Of a stretch of 64,000 bases of DNA, positions 19,641 through 30,499 are shown in pieces. A model generated the notes under the pieces. It was not told the origin of the DNA, made no database searches, and was given only the letters and a program-made list of their open reading frames with translations. Position 1 is the first letter of the stretch. Every line of letters starts with the position of its first letter. The stretch comes from Leptobrachium leishanense (Eukaryota > Chordata > Amphibia > Anura > Megophryidae), in contig CM019066.1 in the NCBI GenBank assembly GCA_009667805.1, positions 4,526,001-4,590,000 of the forward strand. Direction: 5' to 3'. A program made the translations under genes and the position numbers.

Positions 19641-19913
19641 TATTCCTGAAAGAAAAGAATCTTGATAGAGAAAAGAATCTTGAAAGTGTCTAGTATTACA
19701 AATAGGAAAACTGGTAATGCAGGATCATCATTTGGGTGGGGAGAGAGGGACACGACCCTTGGAATAATGGCCAGGGTGTAAGGGACTTTATGACTATTCT
19801 TTGCCCCCTGGGCCTTGCAGGGTCTTGGGGTGGTCCTGAAGTACATGAATTTAATTGCTGTAACTGTATTTAATTTTTTCTCATTAAACATTTCCTAAAT
19901 TTAATACTAGCTC
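19641..19913. other. Unassigned sequence between CR1 and LTR element
   Basis: A - strand frame of 83 codons (19891-19640) has no recognisable domain. AGAAAAGAATCTTGA is duplicated in tandem at 19648-19682. Could be further 5' CR1 sequence or unique DNA. Confidence 0.3.
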
Positions 19914-19918
19914 AGTCT

Positions 19919-20395
19919 TGATAAATTTGGATTTAAAGCAAACAAAACAAACTCCCTATAATAATTACCATTTATGAAATTTCAATAAACCTTTTTCAAG
20001 TTTCTTCTCATATATCAAAGTTGAAAACAGGGCGCGGCGCTTCACCATGGCGAGAGACAACAAAATCAGCCACAAAGCAATGTAGCGTCAGTCCTGTCTG
20101 AAATATCCTTCCTTAGACAGGTCTTTTATTAGATTTCAAAGAACTTATAGCCAATCAGCATACAGATACATTTCTACGTCAGAGTTTAACCAACAGTGAG
20201 CCAAAAATTACTATAATTGATTCAGAGATGGCTTTTTCTAGCATACACTTTTCACACACCCCTTCCTGCACACAAAGGAAATGGCTAAATTCCACAGGCT
20301 AACATCCTATGCAAGTAAAAGACTTCCAGGGTTTGACACTTATAATGGGGGGGGGGGGTGGATTCACACTACCTATCATATTAAAATACCTTTCA
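19919..20395 (-). repeat. LTR (left copy)
   Basis: 477 bp. Starts TGATAAATTTGG, ends ATACCTTTCA. Contains AGACAGGTCTTTTATTAGAT and CCAATCAGCA, which on the - strand give ATTGG, TATAAG, then AATAAAAGACCTG. Confidence 0.93.
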
Positions 20396-23300
20396 ATCGT
20401 CTCATTGATCACATATACAATCGTGATCACAAAAAGGGATGAAACAACTAGACAATTAAACTAATTATACCTGGGGCATAGTATCCTCGCTAATACCTGT
20501 ATGATATACGAAAAGGATTCCCAAGGATGCCCTTTATGAGCATAAAATACACTTATCTATCTAGATTCACTCTTCCAGCGAACCACATTTGGAGCGTAGG
20601 CAAAAATACCTAATCTAGACATTAAATAACTATTATTCCATTTCCCAAAATATAATTCACCGAACAAGAAAAGTATAATAACTTGAATGTAAAAGTTCAT
20701 TTATCTAATATCAACATGAGTCAGATCTACATCTGTGTGTTTTCCTATGTTCAGCTTCACTCCACAAAACGCATATACACCTGCATTCATACACACATTC
20801 AAGAAATACATTCTCATTTTCACAAATTAAATCCTTTCTCACACTTATCTAGGGGATTAAATAAAAATAAAATATTCCATAATCTAATACCATAGTCCAC
20901 AGTGCGAGATCAGGGTGTGGTCTTTTTTTCAACATCCCAGCTTGAGACGCATAATCATTGAATGTCATCAGAGCTCCCACCATAGGGACTCCTGAACAAG
21001 CTGTCTCTTTGCGCTGGTTGCTTATTACCTGTGACCTTTGACCTTGACACAAAATGTCCATGATTCGTTCCATATGCAGTCATTGTGACTGTCAGGTTTC
21101 TTGATGATGTGCTATGGTTTTAGCAACAATAAAGAAAATAAAAAAGAAAAGAAAATATGGTATACCCCGCTAATCATATACATCCATTCATTCATTGTCA
21201 CTCTCAAATGCACGAAAACAATAAAAATGTTAATTTACACAAGAAGAGACACAGATATAAATTTCAAAATGTCCCCGCGAAGCCTGTCGGCCTCACGCAA
21301 TAAAAAAATTATACTACTTCTGACTCATTGTTAGAGAAAAATATATATACGCAACTTTGGCTCAAAAGGGAAATAGCCGAAGTGCATATTCACCCTTTTA
21401 TTAAATATATTTTTTTTTTTTTTTTTTTTTTAATTACTATCCTATTCAGTCTTGTTCGGTGTTGTGAAACAAACCTGGCATTTATAAAACACACCAATCC
21501 TCAAATGAAATAAAAATAAAAAAAAATAAAACAGCATTAATTTTATCGAATTAAAACTTTCCATTTACCACTATATATGTCATGAAACGTATTTATGCAA
21601 ATGCATTAAATTATATGTTCCTAAATACATTAATTAACTCTAATTTTAATTGGATGTGATCTTCAATAATCCTAAATGTGTCAGGGAATTTTGAACAATA
21701 TTGATTGTAACTAAACAACAAAAATAACAAAATATAAAATAATAAAAGACACAAAATAATTATCACTTAGACGACATCAGAATATAAAAATACATTATCT
21801 TCTTTCTTTGTCTTCTGTCTTATTGGTTGAAAATAACAGTTTTGTAAAACTGACATGTCTTAAGTTGTATTTCCAAATCAATGATCTTCTATAAATAGCA
21901 TGATTTATTGATGAGTTGTCGATAATTAGATTGTTTTATTGCCTGGTGTCTGATAATTCCTTATTATCCGGTTGATGTAACATTGCAATGTGAAATGATA
22001 ATGTGTTTGAGTAAATTTCCTTCAATTCCAACATCTTTATCAATATTGGTATCGCATAATCTTCCATCTAGCTTGAGCAAAGTTGGCATGCATGGTAATT
22101 TTCACCTAAAGTAAAAACTTGGGAAAAAAATGTATTATTAACCTGTCAAAAACTTTAAAATTCATATGGTTAAAATACTTTTAAAATGGAGAAAAAAATG
22201 CAACACATTTTTTGGACACAAAGAAAAGGAGTGGTCATGAGTGCGACAACACGGAGGAGAGGAGGGTCATGAGTGAGACAACACGGAGGAGAGGAGGGGT
22301 CATGAGTGAGACAAAATGGAGGAGACTAGGAAAAGAATGTGAACTTCAATTCAAATAAAAAAACACAACAAAAATATCATGAACTGGGAAAGAAAGTATA
22401 GAAGTGCATGTTTAAAACTTGACGCGTTAATTAGCACAAAGTTCTCAGAGGAAACTCAGAGAAAAGATTCTTAATAACATCAATAATCTTTATTAAGGAT
22501 ATTGGTTAAAAACAAACATTCAAACGTGAGGTGTTTGTGCAGCTATTTTACAACCTGTTTTATTACCTCCAAGAATATTCAATAGAGGCAAAGTTATACG
22601 CTATTGCACTTCACACCAAAAGACAAAAACATCAGACAGCAAAAAAAAATACTAGACATCTGGCTACCACTGCAGAAAAAGAAAACAATCAAACATACTC
22701 AGATACCAAACTACAACCTTCCATCTCCCTTAGTCAACTAAAATAAAACCAAAAAAACACCTTCTCTCATTTGAAATCTGCCTAAATTCCTTTGTACAGC
22801 GCTACTAAACCTGTAGGCGCTTTCCTTTAAACTTTCACTCAAATCCTTCAGCTTTATATCACTTCATCCTCTTAGATTCCAAACAACTAAACATGAACCT
22901 ACATATTATTCCATTATACAAGTTACAAAACTGTAAATGATCTCAGTCAGCCATTTTGGCAAAACATATAACCTATATTAAGGTGCGGTCAATCCTTAGT
23001 GCTGGACTCAAACAAACAAAGACGAAAATAACCGACCACGCTCTCTTGGGAAAATGTACAACTTTGAGCCCATTACCTTGATATACTACTTTTTATATAT
23101 ATATCATACATCAATTTATAATCCATTTACAGTAAATCCAGCTCCCATAATTACTTTCTTCTGTTCCACTACTGTACGCACGCCGAAGCACTCAAACCGC
23201 GCCCAATTCCACAACAGTTACAGTTTTATAAGCACTAACAGCTCCAGAATTCAACTGCTACTACAGTCATTCAAGGCATTAGACACATGTCATTTGTATA

Positions 23301-23757
23301 TCCTGTTCAATTATCCAAATAGATACTCACAGAACAACAAAAATAACTACATATTCCTTCCAACTTGCACTGCTAAAAGACTACTAGCATTCAAAGAAAA
23401 AAAATCCTTATACAAACACATAATAACATTATACATTACAAATAAAGAGTTTCTTTTAATTAAATAAAAAAAGAACAAAGAGAGAAAAATGAATGTATGA
23501 GAAAGAGAAAAAAGTTAGCAGGCGCTTTTGAAAGTCACTGTAAAAGTAAAGCCCTATTGTCGTCTCCATTTCCTGTTTTTTTTTTTTTTTTTTTTTGCAC
23601 GAGGCAAGGCAGTAATGACGCAGAAACAAAGAAACCTGGTTTACGAAAAGCAGTCCCTATACATAAATTACATATAAAAAACATAATATCAAAACTACGA
23701 AATACAAAACATCAAAGATACACACATATATTAATAGTTAGTAAAGACAAACATTTA
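20396..23757. other. Internal non-coding region of the LTR element
   Basis: AT-rich, many short reading frames, none with a recognisable domain (longest 137 codons at 23054-23467 on +). A TGATCAC...GTGATCAC inverted motif (about 20406-20434) lies next to the left LTR. 22230-22340 contains about three copies of a 32-36-bp repeat (GTCATGAGTGAGACAACACG, GAGGAGAGGAGGG). Confidence 0.7.
22230..22340. repeat. Short tandem repeat inside LTR element
   Basis: Three copies of GTCATGAGTGMGACAACACG followed by GAGGAGAGGAGG, the last one degenerate. Purine-rich on +. Confidence 0.8.
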
Positions 23758-24205
23758 GGCTGGTGTCAGACGAGCGTAGTGTTCACGTCCGTGATTGCGC
23801 CTAAAAGTACGTCCGTGATAGCATGAAAGAAAGTCCATTGGAGCCTGACACATGAAGTACGTCCGCACTGAACTGCGGACGCACAAGGGCCGCGGCAAAC
23901 GGACGCAGGTTAGGCAAGAACGTAATACTGCTAGAACGGACGTGCGGAGTGCGCCACGTCCACAACGTCTGCATAGCTTTGTGTGTGAGTGATGGAGCAT
24001 GGTCAGACGGACTGCATTTATACGTCCAGCATTTTTGACGGACAGAATGTTTTTTCATTGTAATTTATTTTTCCCTCCTACATCCGTCAAAAATAACTTC
24101 AGTGAAAAAACGGACTGTGTGACCACTACTGCGTCATCCGTACTGACGATGTCCGTACTGCACGGACGTACAGTCCGTAGAAATCACGCTCGTCTGACCC
24201 CAGCC
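23758..24205. mobile_element. Harbinger MITE, 448-bp subfamily (G3)
   Basis: Ends GGCTGGTGTCAGACGAGCG and CGCTCGTCTGACCCCAGCC with TSD TTA (23755-23757, 24206-24208). Nearly the reverse complement of G5 at 53229-53676, and its left 210 bp match the right end of the Harbinger transposon at 895-1103. Nested in the LTR element, so younger than it. Confidence 0.93.
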
Positions 24206-24208
24206 TTA

Positions 24209-24692
24209 AATAAACAGACGCAATCAATGGCCAGAAACAAAATAAAAAATGAAACAAAAACAAACATGCAATCTGAAAGAAAAAACAGTTAGCAAATCCT
24301 TTAGAATCAGCGCGCAAACACATGCAGCAAAAAAATAAAGAAAAAAATGGCAGCAGGGCGCGAGAAAATAAAAATAAAAAATTAAGAGGAAAAAAAAACT
24401 GTCTCTCAATGGGAGATTAAATCAGTTGATATACAAGAAGAAAATCTAATCAGTTAAAATAAAATTCTCACAATTACAAGATATGGACGACCCAGAAACA
24501 CCAGAATTGAAGTACAAGATAGACACAGAACGGAGACAAAACAACTAGAAACATCTCGTTTCTTTTTTTATGAGTTCAATTTCCAGCAAATACAAATACT
24601 CAGCACACCGGGCGAGTTCAAACACACGTGAGGTCCTCAAACGATTTTCCTTTACTACAATACATAAAATGACAAAAACAAATCAAGACAAA
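24209..24692. other. Internal LTR-element sequence between two MITEs
   Basis: A-rich on +, no coding frame. On - it reads like a pyrimidine-rich leader with a TTTTTTCTTTCAG acceptor-like motif, but nothing specific can be assigned. Confidence 0.5.
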
Positions 24693-25592
24693 CAGGGTTA
24701 TCCAAAGAGATTCGAAAAGTCACCGCACGTTCGGTGACTTTTCGTTCTCTTCAATTCGGTTCCTTTTGCCGATTGCATTTCGGTGACCCTGCGGTGTATT
24801 CAGCAAGCACCACAGGGTCCCCGAATTGCAGGGAAAAGCTGCCGCAAACCTGACGAAAACTAACCGAATGCACGCTGAAAACAAGCAAAAACATCTGGAT
24901 TAACCTTTGAAAAAGAGGAACAGGAGCCGAACAGGAGCCGAATCACACAGAGCCGAAGCAGCTGTGACGTAGAGGAGGCAGTGAATAAATTAGAAAAACC
25001 ATTTGTATGAATCTGGGAAAAAGAAACGCTGTTTGCAAAGAAACTACTGAGCGAAAATGTCTGAAATTTTCACAGGAGGTCCAGGGAATGATAATAAAGA
25101 GGGCTGTTACAAAAAAATAAGTAAACTGAAAAAAAAATCAAAAAAAAATCGGACTTTTAATAAAAAAAAAAAAAAATCTGAAAAATGCTTAAAGTATCCT
25201 AAAAAATCTATAAGTAAAGAGACTTTTTGCTGCAGAATTTTATAATGAACGGTTTATTAGATATTGAATTAAAACGGGAATATTTTTAACATTGAAGCCT
25301 ATGGGATTCTCCTGAATAAATTTGCCGAATTAAACCACCGAATGGCAGGGCATTAGGGGAACCTTTCACTGCTGGTTTGTGTTCTCTGAATAGCCGAAGC
25401 AGTGCTTTTTCATGGGGATTTCACTGCCCTCGAACAGGCACCGAACAGGCACCGTATGTGCAGGCAATTCGCCAGTATTTGGTGAATTGCCTGCTCTCTG
25501 GATAGCCGAATGGCCAGGAAAGGTAACCGAACGCTGATTTTCAGCGTTCGGTTACCTTTCTCAAGCAATTCGGATCTCTTTGGATAACCCTG
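24693..25592. mobile_element. CAGGG MITE subfamily B (B3), 900 bp
   Basis: Ends CAGGGTTATCCAAAGAGA and TCTCTTTGGATAACCCTG, TSD AAA (24690-24692, 25593-25595). Very similar to B5 (30500-31399), both 900 bp, including the shared AACAGGAGCCGAA phrase and CAGCTGTGACGTAGAGGAGG. Nested in the LTR element. Confidence 0.92.
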
Positions 25593-25798
25593 AAAGACTC
25601 CAACCTTGCACCAAAAAAAAAAAAAATTAAAAAAAAAAAATCAACAAGCTCTGAACCATAGCTTTAACTTCAAGGAAACCAAGCCTGGAGGCAAGTTCGC
25701 AAAATCTGAACAAGCAAATGTAAGAATATATTCAAATGTAAAGATACACTTAAATATAAGGTTACATCTGAATGGCAAATCCCACTTCAGACAACAAC

Positions 25799-26270
25799 TG
25801 ATAAATTTGGATTTAAAGCAAACAAAACAAACTCCCTATAATAATTACCATTTATGAAATTTCAATAAACCTTTTTCAAGTTTCTTCTCATATATCAAAG
25901 TTGAAAACAGGGCGCGGCGCTTCACCATGGCGAGAGACAACAAAATCAGCCACAAAGCAATGTAGCGTCAGTCCTGTCTGAAATATCCTTCCTTAGACAG
26001 GTCTTTTATTAGATTTCAAAGAACTTATAGCCAATCAGCATACAGATACATTTCTACGTCAGAGTTTAACCAACAGTGAGCCAAAAATTACTATATTGAT
26101 TCAGAGATGGCTTTTTCTAGCATACACTTTTCACACACCCCTTCCTGCACACAAAGGAAATGGCTAAATTCCACAGGCTAACATCCTATGCAAGTAAAAG
26201 ACTTCCAGGGTTTGACACTTATAATGGGGGGGGTGGATTCACACTACCTATCATATTAAAATACCTTTCA
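25799..26270 (-). repeat. LTR (right copy)
   Basis: 472 bp, identical to the left LTR except for two indels. Followed by the TSD AGTCT (26271-26275). Confidence 0.93.
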
Positions 26271-26321
26271 AGTCTGACCAAACAGGTCCAAACATCGGTT
26301 GTAATTGTTTGAGTTCGGTAA

Positions 26322-26530
26322 CTTTTTTTTTTGAGAAAGGATTTTACCAGGAAGGATACATTGAGATTTCGCTCATTTTGAAGTATGTCCTGGGTGGCGA
26401 GTATGTAGCGTTAGGTGTCTTGCCCAAGGACACTTACTGGAGAGGTGCTCGTCGGGTTCGAACCCATGTCTCCACAGGCTCTCTCCACGCAGAGCAGTTA
26501 CCTCTACTCCACCCAGCCGGCACTGGTGGG
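26322..26530 (-). mobile_element. tRNA-derived SINE with LINE-type tail (SINE1)
   Basis: On -: GCCGGCTGGGTGGAGTAGAG (A-box-like), then GGTTCGAACCC (a canonical B box at about 26457-26467), then TCCTTGGGCAAGACACCTAA, CCACCCAGGACATACTTCAA, ATCTCAATGTATCCTTCCTG and an A-tail at 26320-26331. The last 60 bp are the 3' end of LINE 61190-62575. Known principle: SINEs borrow the tail recognised by a partner LINE's RT. No functional tRNA: the acceptor stem is not preserved. Confidence 0.85.
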
Positions 26531-26639
26531 GATTTGATCGCAAAATATGCGTAACATTGCGTAAACCTGCCACAGTATCAATGTACCACAACGTGGCAGA
26601 TCCTATCCTTCTTGATATCCTGCGGAAGAGGCACATTTT

Positions 26640-27545
26640 GCTAGATATGTCAAAAAAGGTTGCGTTAAAAAAGATGCATCTTTAAAAATGACGCGGTCAA
26701 TTCGGACACGGTCAAACTGGATACGGTTCCAATTCAGATGCAATCTAGCCATGGCCGAACTCAGAACTCTAGTTTTAGGGTTAGAAATACGGGCTATATT
26801 TAGGGTTAGAAATATAATCTAGGTTTAAGATTATAAATTAGGATTAGAATTAGAAATTCGTGCTAGGATTAGAAATTAGGGTTAGGTTACCAACTGAGCT
26901 TCTTTTAGGGTTAGGGTTAGATTTAAATCCTAACCAACAATCTGCTCCCCTAAGGCGGGGGTCAGACTAGCGCATTTTTTACGTGCGTTTAGGCGCACTT
27001 AATCACGGCCGTAGTAGCAGCAAATGACACGCAATGACAGAAAATATACAAAGTACGGCCGCACAAAAGTGCGGCCGCGCAACGCAAGTGGAAAATTAAC
27101 GCATTTTTTCGAGAACGCAGAACCGCTAGTACTGACGTACAGAGTGCGCTGCGTCCGCATAGCGGCGTGTGTGCGTGATTAGGAGACGTCAGACACTGCT
27201 CATGTCCGGCCAACATAACGTCCAGACACCCAAAGTTTCCTGGTTTGGATCAGTAAAAAAATCACGCACAAAAATGCGCATCGTATGACCGTTTTTGCGC
27301 ATTCCGTGACAAAATACGGCAATGCGTTCGGACGCACTTTTTGACGGTCGCTGCGAAAAATGCGTTCGTCTGACCCTAGCCTAATAATAATCCTACATTC
27401 TCACTCTAACCCTAATCTCTATCTGTAACGCTAATCCTAGTTTCTAGCCCTAGTTAAGAATCATTACACTCCACTGTGAACCTGAGCGTCCAATTCCAGA
27501 GCCGTACTGGTCACATTTCCAATTCAAAAGGCAGACAAACTCTAT
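26640..27545. repeat. TTAGGG-rich foldback flanking MITE G4
   Basis: 26755-26925 is rich in TTAGGGTTAG and TTAGAAAT phrases; 27385-27465, on the far side of G4, has the complementary CTAACCCTAATC and GCTAATCCTAG. Outer parts also look complementary (GATACGGTTCCAATTCAG against CAATTCCAGAGCCGTAC). This looks like an old foldback element split by G4; a degenerate interstitial telomere-like repeat is the alternative. Confidence 0.5.
26954..27381. mobile_element. Harbinger MITE, 428-bp subfamily (G4)
   Basis: Ends GGCGGGGGTCAGACTAGCG and GTTCGTCTGACCCTAGCC, TSD TAA (26951-26953, 27382-27384). Shares GCCGCACAAAAGTGCGGCCG and AATGACGG phrases with G8 (60536). Confidence 0.92.
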
Positions 27546-28424
27546 CAGGGTAATTCAAAGAGAGTTCTCTTCAATTCGGTTCATTTTGCCAATCCCATTT
27601 CGGCGACCCTGCGGTGTATTCAGCAAGCACCAGAGGGTCCCCGAATTGCAGGGAAAGGTCGCCGCAAACCTGTCGAAAACTAACCGCAAAACCCGGCGAA
27701 CGTACACCGAAACCCGCAAAAACATCTGGATTAACCCTGCCGAAAACGCCAGAAAAACCTGAGCAGCAGCCGATCACACGCCGTGTAGCCGCCAGAAAAA
27801 GCCGACACCGCAGACGAATGGAGTGAATAAATTAGAAAAACAGTTTGCTTGAATGTTTGAAAAGTGAAACGCTGTTTGCAAAGAAACTACAGAGCGAAAA
27901 TGTCTGAAATTTACATATGAGGTCCAGGGAATGATAATAAAAAGGGCTGTTACAGAAAAATAAGTAAACTTAAAAATAAAAAAAGATCGGATTTTTTTTT
28001 TAAAAAGTCCAGAAAAATGCTTAAAATATCCGAAAAATCTATAAATAAAGAGACTCTTTACTGCAGAATTTTATAATGAACGGTTTATTAGATATTGAAT
28101 TAAAACGGGAATATTTTTAACATTGAAGCCTATGGGATTCGCCTGAATAAACCTGCCGAATTAAACCACCGAATGGCAGGGCATTAGGGGAACCTTTCAC
28201 TGCTGGTTTGTGTTCTCTGAATAGCCGAAGCAGTGCTTTTTTTATGGGTGTTTCACTGCCCTCGAACAGGTGCCGAACAGGCACCGTATTTGCAGGCAAT
28301 TCGCCAGGATTTGGCGAATTGCCTGCTCTCTGGATAGCCGAATGGCCAAGAAAGGTAACCGAACGCTGATTTTGAGCGTTCGGTTAACTTTCTCCAGCCA
28401 TTCGGATCTCTTTGGATAACCCTG
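27546..28424. mobile_element. CAGGG MITE subfamily B (B4), 879 bp
   Basis: Ends CAGGGTAATTCAAAGAGAG and TCTTTGGATAACCCTG, TSD TAT (27543-27545, 28425-28427). Internal CGTTCGGTTAACTTTCTCC/GGTAACCGAACGCTGAT hairpin near the right end. Confidence 0.92.
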
Positions 28425-28599
28425 TATGCGTTCAAATTTTTTCAGTCTTAAAAAAAAATGCTAAGAAAAAAGAATGAACAAGACTGTTGCATTATTAATT
28501 ATTCAATTGATCTGTTTTGAAAGTGGTGAACAACGGCATCTCACCTCTGTAAGAGGTAAGAAGCTGAAAAAAGTGTGAAAAAAAGAGTCATTTGACTTA

Positions 28600-28765
28600 C
28601 AGGTTTATTCAGAGAGAGGTGAAACTCAGGAGTATGATTGGAGAAGTGGAAATTCTAGGGAAAAATATCTCCCATTTATCTCCCTTTCCAAATCGGCTAT
28701 TTTGACCAAGAATTTTCACTTCTCCAGTCATTCTCCTGGTTTTCACCTCTCTCTAAATAACCCTG
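28600..28765. mobile_element. Short foldback MITE, subfamily A (A3)
   Basis: 166 bp hairpin, ends CAGGTTTATTCAGAGAGAGG and CCTCTCTCTAAATAACCCTG, TSD TTA (28597-28599, 28766-28768). Confidence 0.92.
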
Positions 28766-28768
28766 TTA

Positions 28769-29220
28769 ATGGGTCTTTAAAAGAAAATATTTTATTCCCA
28801 AGCAAAAAAAAGTACATCCAATAAACATTAATTTCAGAATTAATCCATGAAATTTAAAGCATCTAAATTACTGATTTGCAATTGGAAATTAGCATATACA
28901 TTGCTTTTTTTCCCCTCTCGAGTCACAAGGATTAAAATCTGTTCCCTGTAGGGAATGAAATGTATCAAAGTCGCACTTAAAATGAGCATTTCTCAAAATG
29001 TATGAAATCTTCAAATAGCGGCTCTATAATTTATTGGTTTGTAAATCATTAATTACTCAAAACTGGGATGTGTTCTCATTCTGAAGCGGATCTGCCGAGC
29101 GCAGCTAAAACTTTCATACTTTGAAAATAAAAGCGCATAGAAATTATTTCTAGAGGGTTTTCCTGTTATTGAAAAAAATCTGATTGAATTCTCATTATTT
29201 ATAGTTATTGTGCCAAACTA
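28769..29220. other. Unique AT-rich block, candidate conserved non-coding element
   Basis: No repeat similarity to the rest of the window. Dense in homeodomain-like cores (ATTAATTAC, GCAATTGG, ATTAGCAT) and free of the TE landmarks that fill the surroundings. Called only on texture. Confidence 0.3.
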
Positions 29221-29223
29221 TAA

Positions 29224-30483
29224 GGGCCCTATCATTACATTCCTCAAGCAAAAACGCACGCGCAATGCGTGAATTTTTGCCGAAGTGGTAAACATTAACG
29301 TGCATAAATCAACGCTGGTATTACAATCCTCGCAATTTTTTTTCATCCATTAAAAAATAACGCGCGTAAAACGGACGCGCAGAAACGCACGCGCAGAAAT
29401 CAGTGTGCGAACTGTTTTTTTTTCACGCGATTCAGCCAATCAAGAACCACAATTGTCTCACGTTAAAGGGATACTCTAGGCAACATGACCACCTAAGCTA
29501 TTTTAGGTGGTCATGATGCCCGGAGTATCCTGCCCTCTGTCCCCCCTCCCTCCGCTCGGCAGTTCAGCAGAAAAAGCTGAAAACAGCTGAGAGAGGCGGA
29601 GGAGTTTACTCCGCCCTCCCAGCTGTCAGTCAGCAGAGCGGGAATCATATTTCCCGCTTCTGCCGACTTTTGCCGAGTAGGAGACGTCATCGCGCTTTCA
29701 GCGCGATGACGTCTCCAACTAACCGCAGAAGCTGGCGGCTCCCCCTGAGGGTTAGTGTTGCGCGCATCCTCTTGCGCGCAACACTAATCCTCAGAGGGAG
29801 CCGGGAGGAAGCCTGCCGATTGGCTGGCTTACGTGAGAGGTGCGCATGCGCGCTTCTCACGTAAACCAGAAGGCAAGAAGAAGCAAGAAGGACGGGAGCG
29901 AAAGAGGAGGGAGGTGAGTATATAAAAAAAAAAAGACGCCGCTGGAAACAAGTGGATTTTAGGGTAAGTATTACAGTTACATAAAAAAAAATTAAAAATA
30001 ACTTTTTATTAAGGGAATAGGGATAGATTAGGGAAAAAAAACGGGGGGTGATTTTTGAGTGGAGTGTTCCTTTAAGTTTTTGCGCCTGTCAAAGTCAATC
30101 TGCGCATATATGCTGTATCAAAAAAAACCACGCACAACTTCTCTGTTTTATTGGTTTGGTATGTGTAGAATGTGTAACTATACTTTGCTGTATTTTTTTT
30201 TGGGCTGGTGTATTTGGTTTCGGCCAGGTTGATAGAATGTGCCATTAACACCAGCTTTTAGGAGTTGCTAAAATTATGCGCAAAGGCTGTGCGTTACAAA
30301 CTGCGCATAGATTGTAATACCATCCACGTACCAGCGCACAAACGCTGGTTCACCCGCGGTAGACGTATACGCACTTGTTGCGCTGACATTGTAATACGAC
30401 GTTCAGCGCAAAGGGTTTCGCCCCTCACGTTAATGCATTTTTGCGCGGGCGCAAACGTATGCGCGAAGAATGTAATAGGGCCC
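29224..30483. mobile_element. PIF/Harbinger-like MITE with GGGCCCTAT ends, split by a T2-like MITE
   Basis: Ends GGGCCCTATCATTACATTC and GAATGTAATAGGGCCC, TSD TAA (29221-29223, 30484-30486). Subterminal blocks have many GCGCA and ACGCACGCGCA motifs. A TTAA-flanked element sits at 29467-30071. No transposase. Confidence 0.85.
29467..30071. mobile_element. T2-like TTAAAGGG MITE with internal hairpins
   Basis: TTAA (29463-29466, 30072-30075) followed by AGGGATACTCTAGG and ending GAGTGTTCCT, i.e. TTAAAGGRR-like ends as in the Xenopus T2 superfamily. Contains hairpins ATGACCACCTAA/TTAGGTGGTCAT, GAGACGTCATCGCGCT/AGCGCGATGACGTCTC and GTGTTGCGCGCA/TGCGCGCAACAC. Two GT(A)AGTAT splice-donor-like sites are probably chance. 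Confidence 0.8.
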
Positions 30484-30499
30484 TAAGTCATGTCACTTA

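Larger units (their letters stand above)
19919..26270 (-). mobile_element. Complete LTR-flanked, non-coding element (LARD-like), 6.35 kb
   Basis: Two direct repeats, 19919-20395 (477 bp) and 25799-26270 (472 bp), both begin TG and end CA, and 5-bp TSDs AGTCT lie at 19914-19918 and 26271-26275. Reading the LTRs side by side I found no substitution; they differ only by one A in CTATAATTG/CTATATTG and by a G-run of 12 versus 8. The internal 5.4 kb includes two nested MITEs (23758, 24693); the remaining roughly 4 kb is AT-rich and holds no gag, protease, RT, RNase H, integrase or env motif. On the - strand each LTR has ATTGG, a TATAAG box and AATAAA in promoter-like order, so - is the probable orientation. 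I see no convincing primer-binding site or polypurine tract. Inference: a recent, non-autonomous element moved in trans. Confidence 0.85.

Noticed and set aside
23054..23467. 137-codon + frame in the LTR element as a gag remnant
   Set aside because: Low-complexity Tyr/Ile/Asn-rich composition from AT-rich DNA, with no major-homology or zinc-knuckle motif.
19919..26270. Segmental duplication instead of LTRs
   Set aside because: TG...CA ends and the matching 5-bp AGTCT flanks fit LTR integration better.
26457..26467. GGTTCGAACCC as part of a functional tRNA gene
   Set aside because: No acceptor or anticodon stem can be formed and the 3' side runs into the LINE-type tail; it is a SINE.
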